Part shown: positions 51,272 to 59,469 of the stretch, in pieces | How positions within the stretch are numbered: the first letter of the stretch is position 1 | How the letters are laid out: each line of letters opens with the position of its first letter | DNA from: Cupriavidus sp. IDO | GTDB taxonomy: Bacteria; Pseudomonadota; Gammaproteobacteria; Burkholderiales; Burkholderiaceae | Direction: 5' to 3' | Length of the DNA stretch: 64,000 bases | Assembly: GCF_000812465.1 (NCBI RefSeq) | Contig: NZ_JWMA01000104.1 | Span: 124,001 to 188,000, forward strand | Position numbers and translations under genes: made by a program | Notes under the pieces: generated by a model | Told to the model about the DNA's origin: nothing | The model's input: only the letters and a program-made list of their open reading frames with translations | Databases searched by the model: none

Positions 51272-51892
51272 TCAGGCGCGGCGCTGCGGCAGGATGGCAT
51301 CGAGGAACGACGTGGCGCGGAATTCCAGTTCGGCCACATAGTCATCGACGCGGCGGCGGAAGTAGCGCCAGAAGATCAGCGCCGGAATGGCGATGATCAG
51401 GCCGAAGGCCGTGTTGTAGAGTGCCACCGAGATGCCGTGGGCAAGCTGTTCCGGGTTGGCGCCGGTGCCGCCCTGGCTGCCGAAGATCTCGATCATGCCG
51501 ATCACGGTGCCCAGCAGGCCCATCAGCGGCGCCACCGAGGCAATCGTGCCGAGCGCGTTCAGGTAACGCTCCAGGTCATGCGCGACCGCGCGGCCAGCTT
51601 CCTCCACCACTTCCTTGGCGGCATCGCGCGAGGTATGCGGTTGCAGCACCACGTGGCGCAGGCCGGCGGCCAGCACGCGGCCCAGCGGCGAGTTCTGTTC
51701 GAGGGTGTTCACGACTTCCGGCGTGGCGCGGCGCTGCTGGGCAGCGGAAAGCGCCTCGTCGTACAGCCTGGCGGGCAGCACCTTGCTGCGCTTGAGCGTC
51801 AGGAAACGTTCGACGATCAGTGCGAGCGCAATGATCGAGGCGAGCAACAGCGGCCAGATCGGCCAGCCGGCCGCTTGAATGATGGAAAACAC
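51272..51892 (-). CDS. exbB: MotA/TolQ/ExbB proton channel family protein
   Basis: Membrane part of the ExbBD proton motor for TonB-dependent uptake. The 206-residue product from the chosen GTG start has three membrane helices: about 10-28 (WPIWPLLLASIIALALIVE), then 110-135 (GTIASVAPLMGLLGTVIGM) and 158-176 (NTAFGLIIAIPALIFW), with TSRDAAKEVVEEAGRAVAH in the cytoplasmic loop. The start is uncertain: the frame is open to 52099 with an ATG at 51979, but family proteins begin at FSIIQAAGWPIWPLL. The GTG has a GGGGG stretch upstream. It is followed by exbD. Confidence 0.85.
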   Translation of the reverse strand: MFSIIQAAGWPIWPLLLASIIALALIVERFLTLKRSKVLPARLYDEALSAAQQRRATPEVVNTLEQNSPLGRVLAAGLRHVVLQPHTSRDAAKEVVEEAGRAVAHDLERYLNALGTIASVAPLMGLLGTVIGMIEIFGSQGGTGANPEQLAHGISVALYNTAFGLIIAIPALIFWRYFRRRVDDYVAELEFRATSFLDAILPQRRA

Positions 51893-52090
51893 TTGGACCC
51901 CCGGATCGACAACAGGTGAGACAGACAACCCCAACCACGTATACGGCAAGCCTTGGCTGCGCTGCGGGTCGGGGACCATGTGCGCACCGGCATTGCTCGA
52001 AAAAATCAGGCGCCACTCTAACCCGCGCCATGACGCGCGGCAAGACACGGGCAGGCGTTGTCTCGGCGGCGCATCGCCGTGCTGGCGGCA

Positions 52091-52830
52091 GCTTTCCACA
52101 GCAGTACGGGACAGCGTTGTGGATGGATTGTGGAAAGCTGGCTGACAAGAATCTTAAGCCATTGATCTGCAAGGCTAATGTGGCGGCTGCCTAAAAATCA
52201 TGCAGACCTTGTCCGAACCATGCTGAAGGCCGTCACGCGCTGCAGGGGCAGTCAAAATGAGGTGGGCACAGGTGGCGGGCATCAGGCTTTCCACACCAAT
52301 GCGGGACAGGATTGTGGACGGCCTGTGGAAACCGGCCTGAGAACACCGCTAAGTGGTTGATTGGAAAGGGTACACCTCCTGCTGCTCAAAGAATGTGCAG
52401 GAGGCGCTTTGCGGCCTTACAGGGCAGCGCCGACGCCGTCTGTGGGGAAAGTCTCGTATTTTCCACATCCTGGCGGGAGAGTCTTGTGGAGCGCCTGTGG
52501 ATAAGCCCGGGAGAAGCGTTGTAACTAATTGATTGCTAAGGGGCCGGCCGCCGCTGCTTAAATATTGGGCAGATGGAGGGATGGTGATATTCCCGCTTGC
52601 GCCAGACGCAAGCCAGCGACGCAATCGCCTCGGACGCCGCATTTCGGACATGGCACGGTTGCCGGACGCCACATGAGCCCGAATTGCGCCTCCCACGGCT
52701 GTTTTATTCAGAATTCCTGTGGATAACTTTGTGAACAAGCCTGGGGCGCGGCCGGTAAGTGTTTGACGCGAAAGGATTTTGGTTATATTGCCTAATTTTT
52801 GTTTCCGGCGGAAAAATCTTAAGAATCAAA
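52091..52830. repeat. Degenerate tandem repeats rich in DnaA-box-like sites, possible DnaA-binding locus
   Basis: Three diverged units of about 115 bases start near 52091, 52286 and 52458, and a fourth partial unit lies near 52718. Each of the first three carries TTTCCACA, then TTGTGGA, then TGTGGAAA or TGTGGATAA, followed by TTGATT/TTGATC, AAGG and GCTGC..AAA motifs. The third and fourth units contain the exact strong DnaA box (TGTGGATAA, reverse complement of TTATCCACA) at 52496-52504 and 52718-52726. The right end (about 52776-52830) is AT-rich, including GGTTATATTGCCTAATTTTT. Together with the region back to 51893 it is the longest gene-free DNA in the window. No dnaA gene is nearby. Confidence 0.7.
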
Positions 52831-52947
52831 GGCTTGTACCAGATCATGCGGCTTCCGGCGAAGCGTGCCGCCATCAGCGCCACCCCCTTGACAGACCCGT
52901 TATGCTGTGGACATGTCCATTCCACGCCGCTCGCACGGCTGTGCGCT

Positions 52948-54333
52948 ATGCCCGACCCGCAGAACTTTTCCCGCGAAATGCCGTCCTTGGCAGCCCGCGG
53001 CGCTCGCGAAGCCATCCCCGTCGGTGAGCTTAACCACGCGATTGCGACGATGCTCGAACGCAACTTCCCGCTGGCCTGGGTGCGGGGCGAAATCTCGAAC
53101 TTCACGCGCGCGGCCAGCGGCCACTGGTATTTCTCGCTCAAGGACGCGCGGGCGCAGATACGCTGCGTGATGTTCCGCGGCCGCAACCAGCATGTCGACT
53201 TTGCGCCGCGCGAAGGCGAGGCGGTGGAGGTGCGCGCGCTGGTGACCATGTATGAAGCGCGTGGGGAACTGCAGCTGGGCGTCGAGGCCATGCGCCGCGC
53301 CGGACTCGGCAATCTTTACGAAGCTTTCCTGCGGCTGAAGGAAAAGCTTGCGCAGGCCGGGCTGTTCGCACCCGAGCGCAAGCGGCCGATTCCGGACCAT
53401 CCGCGGGCCATCGGCATCGTCACCTCGCTGCAGGCGGCGGCCTTGCGCGACGTGCTGACCACGCTGCGCCGGCGCGCGCCGCATGTGCCGGTGATGGTCT
53501 ATCCGGTGCCGGTGCAGGGCGCCGGCGCCGCGCAAAAGATCGCCGACATGCTCGACCAGGCCGGCGCGCGCCGCGAATGCGACGTGCTGATCCTGTGCCG
53601 CGGCGGCGGCAGCATCGAAGACCTGTGGTCCTTCAACGAGGAAGTGGTTGCCCAGGCGATTGCGCGCTGCGTGTTGCCGGTGATTTCCGGCGTGGGCCAC
53701 GAGACCGATTTCACCATTGCCGATTTCGTTGCCGATGTGCGTGCGCCCACGCCGACGGGCGCGGCGGAGCTGGTCAGTCCGGACCGCGCGCAACTGCTGC
53801 TGCAGACGAGCCGGGCGAGCCACGCGCTGGCACAGTCCATGCGTCGCCAGCTGGACCGGGGCGCCCAGCACCTGGACTGGCTGGCGCGCAGGTTGCGTAG
53901 CCCGCAGGCGCAGTTGCAGGAGCGTCGCGCGCAGGTCGACAATCTGGCCCGACACTTGCGCTCGGCATTGCGTGACACGATTGTCGCGCAGCGCCATCGC
54001 CAGCAATTGCTGGCGATGCGCTGGACCGCGTGTCGTCCGGATACCGTGGCGGCGCAGGCTGACGTGGCGCGCTTGTCGCAGCGCATGCAGGCAGCCGCCG
54101 CGCGCCAGCATGAGCGGGCCACGCAGCGCCTGGCACGGGCGGCAGGCGCGTTGGAGCTGCTTGCGCCGCAGCGTACGCTGGAGCGCGGCTACGCGGTGCT
54201 GCTGGACCAGCGCGGCAGGGCACTGCGATCGCCGGCGGAATTGCGTGCCGGCAGCGTGGTGGAAGCCCGCCTGGCAGAGGGCGTGGCCGATATCACCATC
54301 GCGGGCGTGCAGCCCAAGCTGGCGGATTTCTGA
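52948..54333 (+). CDS. xseA: Exodeoxyribonuclease VII large subunit
   Basis: Single-strand-specific exonuclease subunit. The 461-residue protein has an N-terminal OB-fold (about 20-115; IPVGELNHAIATMLE, WVRGEISNF), then the catalytic domain (IGIVTSLQAAALRDVLTTL, LCRGGGSIEDLWSFNEE, and GVGHETDFTIADFVADVRAPTPT), and a long coiled-coil C-terminus (about 290-430) used to bind XseB. It ends RTLERGYAVLLD. The chosen ATG begins the conserved region; the frame is open upstream to 52759 but lies in the repeat array. xseB is not adjacent. Confidence 0.94.
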   Translation: MPDPQNFSREMPSLAARGAREAIPVGELNHAIATMLERNFPLAWVRGEISNFTRAASGHWYFSLKDARAQIRCVMFRGRNQHVDFAPREGEAVEVRALVTMYEARGELQLGVEAMRRAGLGNLYEAFLRLKEKLAQAGLFAPERKRPIPDHPRAIGIVTSLQAAALRDVLTTLRRRAPHVPVMVYPVPVQGAGAAQKIADMLDQAGARRECDVLILCRGGGSIEDLWSFNEEVVAQAIARCVLPVISGVGHETDFTIADFVADVRAPTPTGAAELVSPDRAQLLLQTSRASHALAQSMRRQLDRGAQHLDWLARRLRSPQAQLQERRAQVDNLARHLRSALRDTIVAQRHRQQLLAMRWTACRPDTVAAQADVARLSQRMQAAAARQHERATQRLARAAGALELLAPQRTLERGYAVLLDQRGRALRSPAELRAGSVVEARLAEGVADITIAGVQPKLADF

Positions 54334-54428
54334 TCGTTCTTTCTGGTCGTTTCCGGGCACGCTCCGGAATCGTTCCATCCAGTGCCCGGCACAAACTAAG
54401 ATGAGGCCAGGGGGCATTGCGCCGCGGT

Positions 54429-54457
54429 TTGCGCGGGTCTGGCAAGTCCCCTACAAT
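54429..54457 (+). promoter_or_regulatory. Likely sigma70 promoter of sodB
   Basis: TTGCGC and TACAAT are separated by exactly 17 bases, 43 bases before the sodB start codon. The -10 element is close to consensus. Confidence 0.6.
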
Positions 54458-54500
54458 CGGCAGTTCCTCACCCGCAACCCCAACCCACAGAGACAGAACA

Positions 54501-55082
54501 ATGGAACACAAGCTCCCCCCGCTCCCGTACGCGCATGATGCCCTGGCTCCGCACATCTCCAAGGAGACCCTGGAGTTCCATCATGACAAGCACCACCAGA
54601 CCTACGTCACCAACCTGAACAACCTCATCAAGGGCACCGAGTTCGAAAACTCGACGCTGGAAGAGATCGTCAAGAAGTCGTCCGGCGGCATCTTCAACAA
54701 CGCCGCCCAGGTGTGGAACCACACCTTCTACTGGGAATCGATGAAGCCGAACGGCGGCGGCCAGCCGACCGGCGCGCTGGCTGACGCCATCAACGCCAAG
54801 TGGGGCTCGTTCGACAAGTTCAAGGAAGAATTCACCAAGACCGCCGTGGGCACCTTCGGCTCGGGCTGGGCCTGGCTGGTCAAGAAGGCCGACGGTTCGC
54901 TGGACCTGGTGTCCACCTCCAACGCCGCCACCCCGCTGACCACCGACGCCAAGGCACTGCTGACCTGCGACGTGTGGGAACACGCCTACTACATCGACTA
55001 CCGCAATGCCCGTCCGAAGTACGTCGAGGCATTCTGGAACGTCGTGAACTGGGACTTCGCCGGCAAGAACTTCGCTGGCTGA
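54501..55082 (+). CDS. sodB: Superoxide dismutase, iron type
   Basis: Converts superoxide to hydrogen peroxide and oxygen in the cytoplasm. The 193-residue enzyme has all four metal ligands: His27 (FHHDKHHQTY), His74 (VWNHTFYW), Asp157 and His161 (DVWEHAYYIDY). Gln70 in AAQVWNHTFYW and the GGIFNNAAQ segment point to iron rather than manganese. The start is fixed by the canonical N-terminus MEHKLPPLPYAHDAL. It is a single-gene unit with its own promoter and terminator. Confidence 0.97.
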   Translation: MEHKLPPLPYAHDALAPHISKETLEFHHDKHHQTYVTNLNNLIKGTEFENSTLEEIVKKSSGGIFNNAAQVWNHTFYWESMKPNGGGQPTGALADAINAKWGSFDKFKEEFTKTAVGTFGSGWAWLVKKADGSLDLVSTSNAATPLTTDAKALLTCDVWEHAYYIDYRNARPKYVEAFWNVVNWDFAGKNFAG

Positions 55083-55188
55083 TCGACGTGTTTCAGATGC
55101 GTATCGAGTAAGCCACGATCGGCCCTCGGAGCATCGCCGCCTGATTGGCGTCGACGTCGCGTCGATCGCCCAACTCGCGCAGTAGAGC

Positions 55189-55227
55189 AAGCCCCGGCAC
55201 CGTAGAAGGTCCGGGGCTTTGTTGTTT
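55189..55227 (+). terminator. Terminator downstream of sodB
   Basis: AGCCCCGG and CCGGGGCT form a perfect 8-bp stem with a 13-base loop, followed by TTGTTGTTT. It lies about 110 bases past the sodB stop codon. The gap to the next gene (to 55432) contains only a lower-GC leader with hairpin GCTCTTTGAAGAGC (55373-55386). Confidence 0.8.
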
Positions 55228-55332
55228 CCGGTACCAGACCTCCGCACTGTATTGGCAGAGGCGACCACGCCAGCACTCTCCGCTGCCGTAATAGCTCCGC
55301 CTTCAAGGCTGAGGGGGCAACAGCAGACGCCC

Positions 55333-55386
55333 TTGTCTCTATTTTTGTACGCAAAACTAGAATACAATCATTGCTCTTTGAAGAGC
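55333..55386 (+). promoter_or_regulatory. AT-rich leader and candidate promoter of the NTF2-fold gene
   Basis: TTGTCT and TAGAAT with a long 19-base spacer, or TACAAT five bases on, lie in an AT-rich stretch that stands out from the GC-rich surroundings. It is followed by the dyad GCTCTT-TG-AAGAGC, which could be a transcript leader hairpin. Confidence 0.35.
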
Positions 55387-55432
55387 AGCGGGAGGGCCAT
55401 GGCCCAAGCCCACCATCGGTTCGGAGGACGAA

Positions 55433-55828
55433 ATGACATTCTGTGAAACAGGCCTGACGTCGCAACACGTAGCGGCACTCGAGCCGATCGAGAACTACCT
55501 GAAGGGCCACATCACCGGCAAGGCCGAGTACATGCGCAAGGCCTTCCATCCGGATGCCCGGATCAATTCATTCCGCGACGGCGTGCTGCATTCGCTGAGC
55601 GTTGACGAGTTCTCGGCCCGCTTCCAGGGCCAGCCCGCACCAGATGAAGCGCAGCGCAAACGCTTCATCACCCACTTCGACGTCGTCGGCAATGCCGGCA
55701 CGGCCAAGGTCGTGCTGCAGTATCCGGAGGTGACCTTCACCGACTACATGAACCTGCTGGAAATCGACGGTGTATGGAAGATTTCCAACAAGACGTTCAG
55801 CGCAGCGCCGCAGGTCACGGCTAAATGA
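55433..55828 (+). CDS. NTF2-fold (putative lumazine-binding) protein
   Basis: A 131-residue soluble protein of the nuclear transport factor 2 superfamily, lumazine-binding-like subgroup. IENYLKGHITGKAEYMRKAFHPDARI near 19-45 forms the opening helices, and VVLQYPEVTFTDYMNLLEIDGVWKISNKTF the curved sheet with the pocket. Such proteins are often small enzymes or ligand carriers; no catalytic residue identifies a reaction. The ATG follows a GGAGGAC ribosome binding site. It is a single-gene unit with a strong terminator right behind it. Confidence 0.82.
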   Translation: MTFCETGLTSQHVAALEPIENYLKGHITGKAEYMRKAFHPDARINSFRDGVLHSLSVDEFSARFQGQPAPDEAQRKRFITHFDVVGNAGTAKVVLQYPEVTFTDYMNLLEIDGVWKISNKTFSAAPQVTAK

Positions 55829-55836
55829 CTGGAAGC

Positions 55837-55866
55837 AGAGCCCGCCGTATGCGGGCTCTTTTTTTG
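55837..55866 (+). terminator. Rho-independent terminator of the NTF2-fold gene
   Basis: AGAGCCCGC and GCGGGCTCT form a perfect 9-bp stem with a five-base loop, followed by seven or more T. It lies 8 bases past the stop codon, and also marks the end of the convergent kinase transcript. Confidence 0.95.
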
Positions 55867-55882
55867 CGAGCCATGCCCGAGT

Positions 55883-57262
55883 TCAGGCATCCACGGCAGC
55901 CACGACGGTTGAAGCCGGTGCCTGCGGAATCCGGATGGTCACGCTCAACCCGCGTTGCGCAGGTTCGTCGGTGTAGCCAATGCTGACCTGTGCGCCGATG
56001 CGGTCTGCGATCGTCCGGACAATGGACAGGCCAAGCCCTGAACCCATCGTCTCGTTGCCCAGCACCCGGTAGAAGGGATCGAACACGCGGCTTCGCTCCT
56101 CAGGCGGAATGCCGGGGCCAGTGTCCTGGATCTGCAGGATCGCCTCTCCCGCCAGCGACCGCACGGACAGGTCGATGCGCCCGCCGGCCGGCGTATAGCG
56201 GATTGCATTGTCGAGCAGGTTCCTGACGATGGTGAGCAGGTCGACCTCGCTGGCCAGCACCTGCGCATCGGATGCTCCTTCGACGCCCAGGTCGATGTGC
56301 CTGGCCTCGGCCAGCGGCATCAGGTCTTCGAGCACGCGCCGGTAGATCCGCAGCACTGACAGCGGGACCGCCGGCACAGGCACGGCGGATTGCGCGCGGG
56401 CCATGCTCAGCAACTGCTCCAGCAGGTTCCTGCCTCGCTCGATGCCCTGGCGCAGTGTCGCGAGCCGCGCGCGGGCGGTCTCTGACATCTCGGTGCCGGC
56501 GAGCCGATCCGCCTGCAGCGAGAGCGCCGTCAGCGGCGAGCGCAGTTCGTGCGCGGCGTCGGCGACGAAGCGCCGCTGCGCTTCCATCGATTGCGAGACC
56601 CGGCCCAGCAGGCGATTGATGGCCACCACGAACGGACGGACTTCCGTCGGCACATGCTCTTGCGGCAACGGGTGCAGTTCCTGCTCCCCGCGCCGGTCGA
56701 TCTCGGCCGAGAGCACAGCGATGGGCCGGAACATCTGGCCCACCAGCCTGGCAACGATCAGGAGCAGCACGGGCACGAGCACCAGGAAAGGGAGAATAGT
56801 GCGCAGCGCGCCATCCCGGGCGATCTCGTCCCGAATGCCTGTTTCCTGCGCCACGACGATGCGCTCGCCCGAGGAAAGCGTTCGGACCATCGCACGGAAG
56901 TGCTCACCCCTGATGCTGAGGGTTTGCAAGCCATCCGCGAGCGTTGCCGGCAACGCCATGCCGGCTTCCGGGCTGCCGTTACCGGCGCCGGCCTGCGGCA
57001 GGTATTGCACGATGACGCGCGCTTCCTCGTCGCTGTGCGGCAGCCGCCCGGTGTCTCCAAGGTGGGGTACTGGCAGGTGCTGGCGGTCGAACAGGGTGGA
57101 GACCTGGCGCAACATGTCGTCCTGCAGCTCGTTGGCTTCCCGGAAGGCGGCTGCAAAGGAAAACACCCCGGCCACCAGTGCAATCGCGAGGATGGCGAGC
57201 GAGAGCCAGAGCGAGAGGCGAAGGCGGACCGACTCCTTCAGCCTGCTTTTGAGACCATCCAT
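55883..57262 (-). CDS. Sensor histidine kinase, QseC/PmrB-like
   Basis: A 459-residue membrane sensor kinase. TM1 is about 15-39, a periplasmic loop of about 115 residues follows, TM2 is about 155-173, then a HAMP-like segment, and the H box RFVADAAHELRSPLTALSLQ with His238. The ATP-binding domain has N box (TIVRNLLDNAIRYTP), G1 (IQDTGPGIPPEERSRVFDPFYR) and G2 (MGSGLGLSIVR). The H-box and DPFYRVLG text resemble QseC/PmrB kinases. The ATG lies within the 3' end of the response-regulator gene, overlapping it by 25 bases, so the two are coupled. Confidence 0.93.
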   Translation of the reverse strand: MDGLKSRLKESVRLRLSLWLSLAILAIALVAGVFSFAAAFREANELQDDMLRQVSTLFDRQHLPVPHLGDTGRLPHSDEEARVIVQYLPQAGAGNGSPEAGMALPATLADGLQTLSIRGEHFRAMVRTLSSGERIVVAQETGIRDEIARDGALRTILPFLVLVPVLLLIVARLVGQMFRPIAVLSAEIDRRGEQELHPLPQEHVPTEVRPFVVAINRLLGRVSQSMEAQRRFVADAAHELRSPLTALSLQADRLAGTEMSETARARLATLRQGIERGRNLLEQLLSMARAQSAVPVPAVPLSVLRIYRRVLEDLMPLAEARHIDLGVEGASDAQVLASEVDLLTIVRNLLDNAIRYTPAGGRIDLSVRSLAGEAILQIQDTGPGIPPEERSRVFDPFYRVLGNETMGSGLGLSIVRTIADRIGAQVSIGYTDEPAQRGLSVTIRIPQAPASTVVAAVDA

Positions 57263-57903
57263 CCCACGCCCCTGACATTCCTGACGGCGTCGCTCCCCAG
57301 CTTCTTGCGCAGGGCGTGAATGAGGAATTCGACCGCATTGCTTTCCACTTCCTCGCCCCAGCCGTAGATGCGCTCTTCGAGCTCGCTGCGCGAGAGGATG
57401 GCGCCCGGGCGGACCAGCAGGGCCTGCAGCAGCGCGAACTCGCGGTTGGTGAGCTGCACGGCATCGCTGCCCCGGGCAGTCGCCTGCCTGGTGGCCGGAT
57501 CGAGGGAGAGCTTGCCGTTGCTCAGGACCGGTGCCGCCACGCCGCCCTTGCGCCGCCATACGGCGCGCATGCGGGCGAGCAATTCGGTCATCTCGAACGG
57601 TTTGAGCACGTAGTCGTCGGCGCCGGCGTCAAGGCCCCGGATCCGGTCGTCCAGGTCGTCCTGCGCGGTGATGATGAGCACGGGCACTGGGTTGTCGCGG
57701 GCGCGAAGCGAAGCCAGCACCGTCATGCCGTTCTTGCCCGGCAGGCCGAGATCGAGCAGCACGATGTCGTAGTCCTGGCAGGCGAGCGCATCAAGCGCCG
57801 CTTGCCCGTTGCTGACCCAGTCGGCGGCGTGGGAAGCATCTTGCAGTGCTTCCCGGATTGCCTGCCCGATCATCGGATCGTCTTCGACCAGCAGTACGCG
57901 CAT
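57238..57903 (-). CDS. Response regulator, QseB/PmrA-like
   Basis: A 221-residue OmpR-type response regulator. The acidic pair Asp8/Asp9 (LLVEDDPMIG), phosphoacceptor Asp51 (LLDLGLPGKNG), Thr79 and Lys101 (YVLKPFEMTELLARM) are all present. The winged helix (about 128-217) contains TNREFALLQALLVRPGAILS and VEFLIHALRKKLG. It resembles QseB and PmrA/BasR, which control envelope and lipid A modification. It follows the four-repeat membrane protein gene by 110 bases and overlaps the kinase gene. With the PAP2 gene upstream it suggests an envelope-stress unit. Confidence 0.93.
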   Translation of the reverse strand: MRVLLVEDDPMIGQAIREALQDASHAADWVSNGQAALDALACQDYDIVLLDLGLPGKNGMTVLASLRARDNPVPVLIITAQDDLDDRIRGLDAGADDYVLKPFEMTELLARMRAVWRRKGGVAAPVLSNGKLSLDPATRQATARGSDAVQLTNREFALLQALLVRPGAILSRSELEERIYGWGEEVESNAVEFLIHALRKKLGSDAVRNVRGVGWMVSKAG

Positions 57904-58013
57904 CCATTCTCCATTGCCTGCGGAATGCTGCCCGTCCGGCGGGATGGCAGTCTCCGGGTTCCACATCATATCGCCTCCAAAATGCAGATCGAAGCCATGC
58001 CGCGGAGAACGGG

Positions 58014-58790
58014 TCAGTGTCCCGCGCGCGCCGCCGCCCGCTGCGGAAAGAACACGATGCAGGCCACCATCAGCGTCATCAGCGCGGCCGAAGCGGAGAA
58101 GCGGCCCATGGCCAGTCCGCCGGCATGCAGCGGCTTGTCGAGGAAGTCGCCCACCACGGCGCCGAGCGGGCGCGTCAGGATAAAGGCTGCCCAGAACAGC
58201 GCGGTGCGGGATATGCGCGTCCAGTATCGGGCCGCGACCAGCGCTGCCAGCAGCGCACCGAACACCAGCATGCCGCCCAGATAGCCGAGCCCGGCCGTAT
58301 CTGCGGTCCAGTCGCCCAGGGCCGTGCCGAGCGTCTGGGAGAACATGATCGTCACCCAGTAGAACATCTCGGCCTGTGGAGACTTCACGGTGTCGACCGA
58401 TACGGTTCCCAGCGTCCGGTACCAGGTCGCCAGCGAGAGCATCAGCAAGACGCACAGCAGCGTGGTTCCGCCGGCATAGCCGATACCGAGGGAGCGGTCG
58501 GCAAAGTCAGCCAGGGTCGTGCCCACGGTTGTGGTGGCGACGATGGTTACCCAGTAGAGCGCAGGGCGAAAGCGCGTGGATGAAATCTGTGCCGATACCG
58601 CGATCAGGAAGATCACGGCAAAGATCGCCGTGCTGACGAGGTAGCCAAGATTCAGGGACATCGACAACGCATCGCCGCCGGTCTCTCCGAGCGTGGTTGC
58701 CGCTATCTTGATGATCCAGAAAACCAGGGTGACTTCCGGCACCTTGCTGAGGCTCTGTGCAGCCGGGGATCGCGTATTCAATGTGCTCAT
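58014..58790 (-). CDS. Four-repeat hydrophobic membrane protein (COG4705-like)
   Basis: A 258-residue inner-membrane protein with about eight to nine hydrophobic segments. It contains four copies of an internal module, visible as FWIIKIAATTLGETGGDALS, YWVTIVATTTVGTTLADFAD, YWVTIMFSQTLGTALGDWTA and FWAAFILTRPLGAVVGDFLD. In each, a W is followed by a threonine/glycine turn and a conserved Gly-Asp or Ala-Asp. The repeated T.G...GD pattern suggests a symmetric channel or transporter, but no function is known. It is encoded between the PAP2 phosphatase gene and the two-component genes, so it is likely regulated with envelope stress. Confidence 0.82.
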   Translation of the reverse strand: MSTLNTRSPAAQSLSKVPEVTLVFWIIKIAATTLGETGGDALSMSLNLGYLVSTAIFAVIFLIAVSAQISSTRFRPALYWVTIVATTTVGTTLADFADRSLGIGYAGGTTLLCVLLMLSLATWYRTLGTVSVDTVKSPQAEMFYWVTIMFSQTLGTALGDWTADTAGLGYLGGMLVFGALLAALVAARYWTRISRTALFWAAFILTRPLGAVVGDFLDKPLHAGGLAMGRFSASAALMTLMVACIVFFPQRAAARAGH

Positions 58791-58872
58791 GCTTTTCTCC
58801 GGGACGGATTGCCCCATCGCTGGGGCGGCGGTGCACAGTCTGGCCGGCAAGACTTAGGACAGCCATAGCAGA

Positions 58873-59469
58873 TCAGGGCCGCGCCCAGCCCCGGTGGATC
58901 AGCGCGGCGAACAAGTGGCTGTAGAGGCTCATGGCGACCCGGTAAAGAGGCGCTTCGAGCCATCGTCCGGCGCACTGCGCAATCCAGGCGCACAGCAGGG
59001 CGACCACGGCGGATCCCGCCATGTCGAAGGGGAAATGCACGCCCAGGTAGATGCGGGCCCAGGCCACCGGGATCCCGAGCAAGGCCAGCGCCAGGCCCGC
59101 CACCCTTGAGCGGATGGTCATCATGAGACTGAACGCTGCCGCCCAAAGCAGCGTCAGGTGATCACTGGGAAAGGACGAATCCGGAGCGTGCGGAATCAGG
59201 GTGTGCCCCAGTCCGGTCATGAAAGGGCGGGGATGCTGCCAGCACAGCCCGATAAGCTGGTTCGCGAGCAATCCCAGGCATCCCGATACGGTGGCCGCGA
59301 GCAAGGCCTTCCGGAAGGATTCGCCACCGCGCAGCCAGCCGATCGCCACCATGGCGGGAAGGATCCAGATCGCATACTCGGCAAAGAACGTGGCGGCTGC
59401 CACTGCCGGCGCACCGGGATGATCCGGCGCATTGATCAGCAGAAAGAGGTTTCGGTTGAGTGTTTCCAT
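58873..59469 (-). CDS. PAP2-family phosphatase (lipid phosphatase / BcrC-like)
   Basis: A 198-residue membrane phosphatase with about six helices. The three PAP2 motifs are present: CWQHPRP (Arg81-Pro82), SFPSDH at 99-104 with catalytic His104, and ARIYLGVHFPFD with Arg139, His145 and Asp149. Family members dephosphorylate undecaprenyl diphosphate, lipid A or phosphatidate, and often affect polymyxin or bacitracin resistance. It is the first gene of a minus-strand cluster with a repeat membrane protein and a QseBC/PmrAB-like system, supporting a role in envelope lipid modification; the exact substrate is inferred. Confidence 0.88.
   Translation of the reverse strand: METLNRNLFLLINAPDHPGAPAVAAATFFAEYAIWILPAMVAIGWLRGGESFRKALLAATVSGCLGLLANQLIGLCWQHPRPFMTGLGHTLIPHAPDSSFPSDHLTLLWAAAFSLMMTIRSRVAGLALALLGIPVAWARIYLGVHFPFDMAGSAVVALLCAWIAQCAGRWLEAPLYRVAMSLYSHLFAALIHRGWARP

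Noticed and set aside
52091..52830. CRISPR array
   Set aside because: Units are long (115 bases), poorly conserved and carry no unique equal-length spacers; cas genes are absent.
52091..52830. The chromosomal replication origin proper
   Set aside because: No dnaA, dnaN, gyrB, rpmH or parAB genes are nearby, and the neighbours are exbB and xseA. A DnaA-binding locus remains possible.
52759..52947. A longer xseA product starting at base 52759
   Set aside because: The extra 63 residues lie in the repeat array and have no family similarity; the ATG at 52948 starts the conserved protein.
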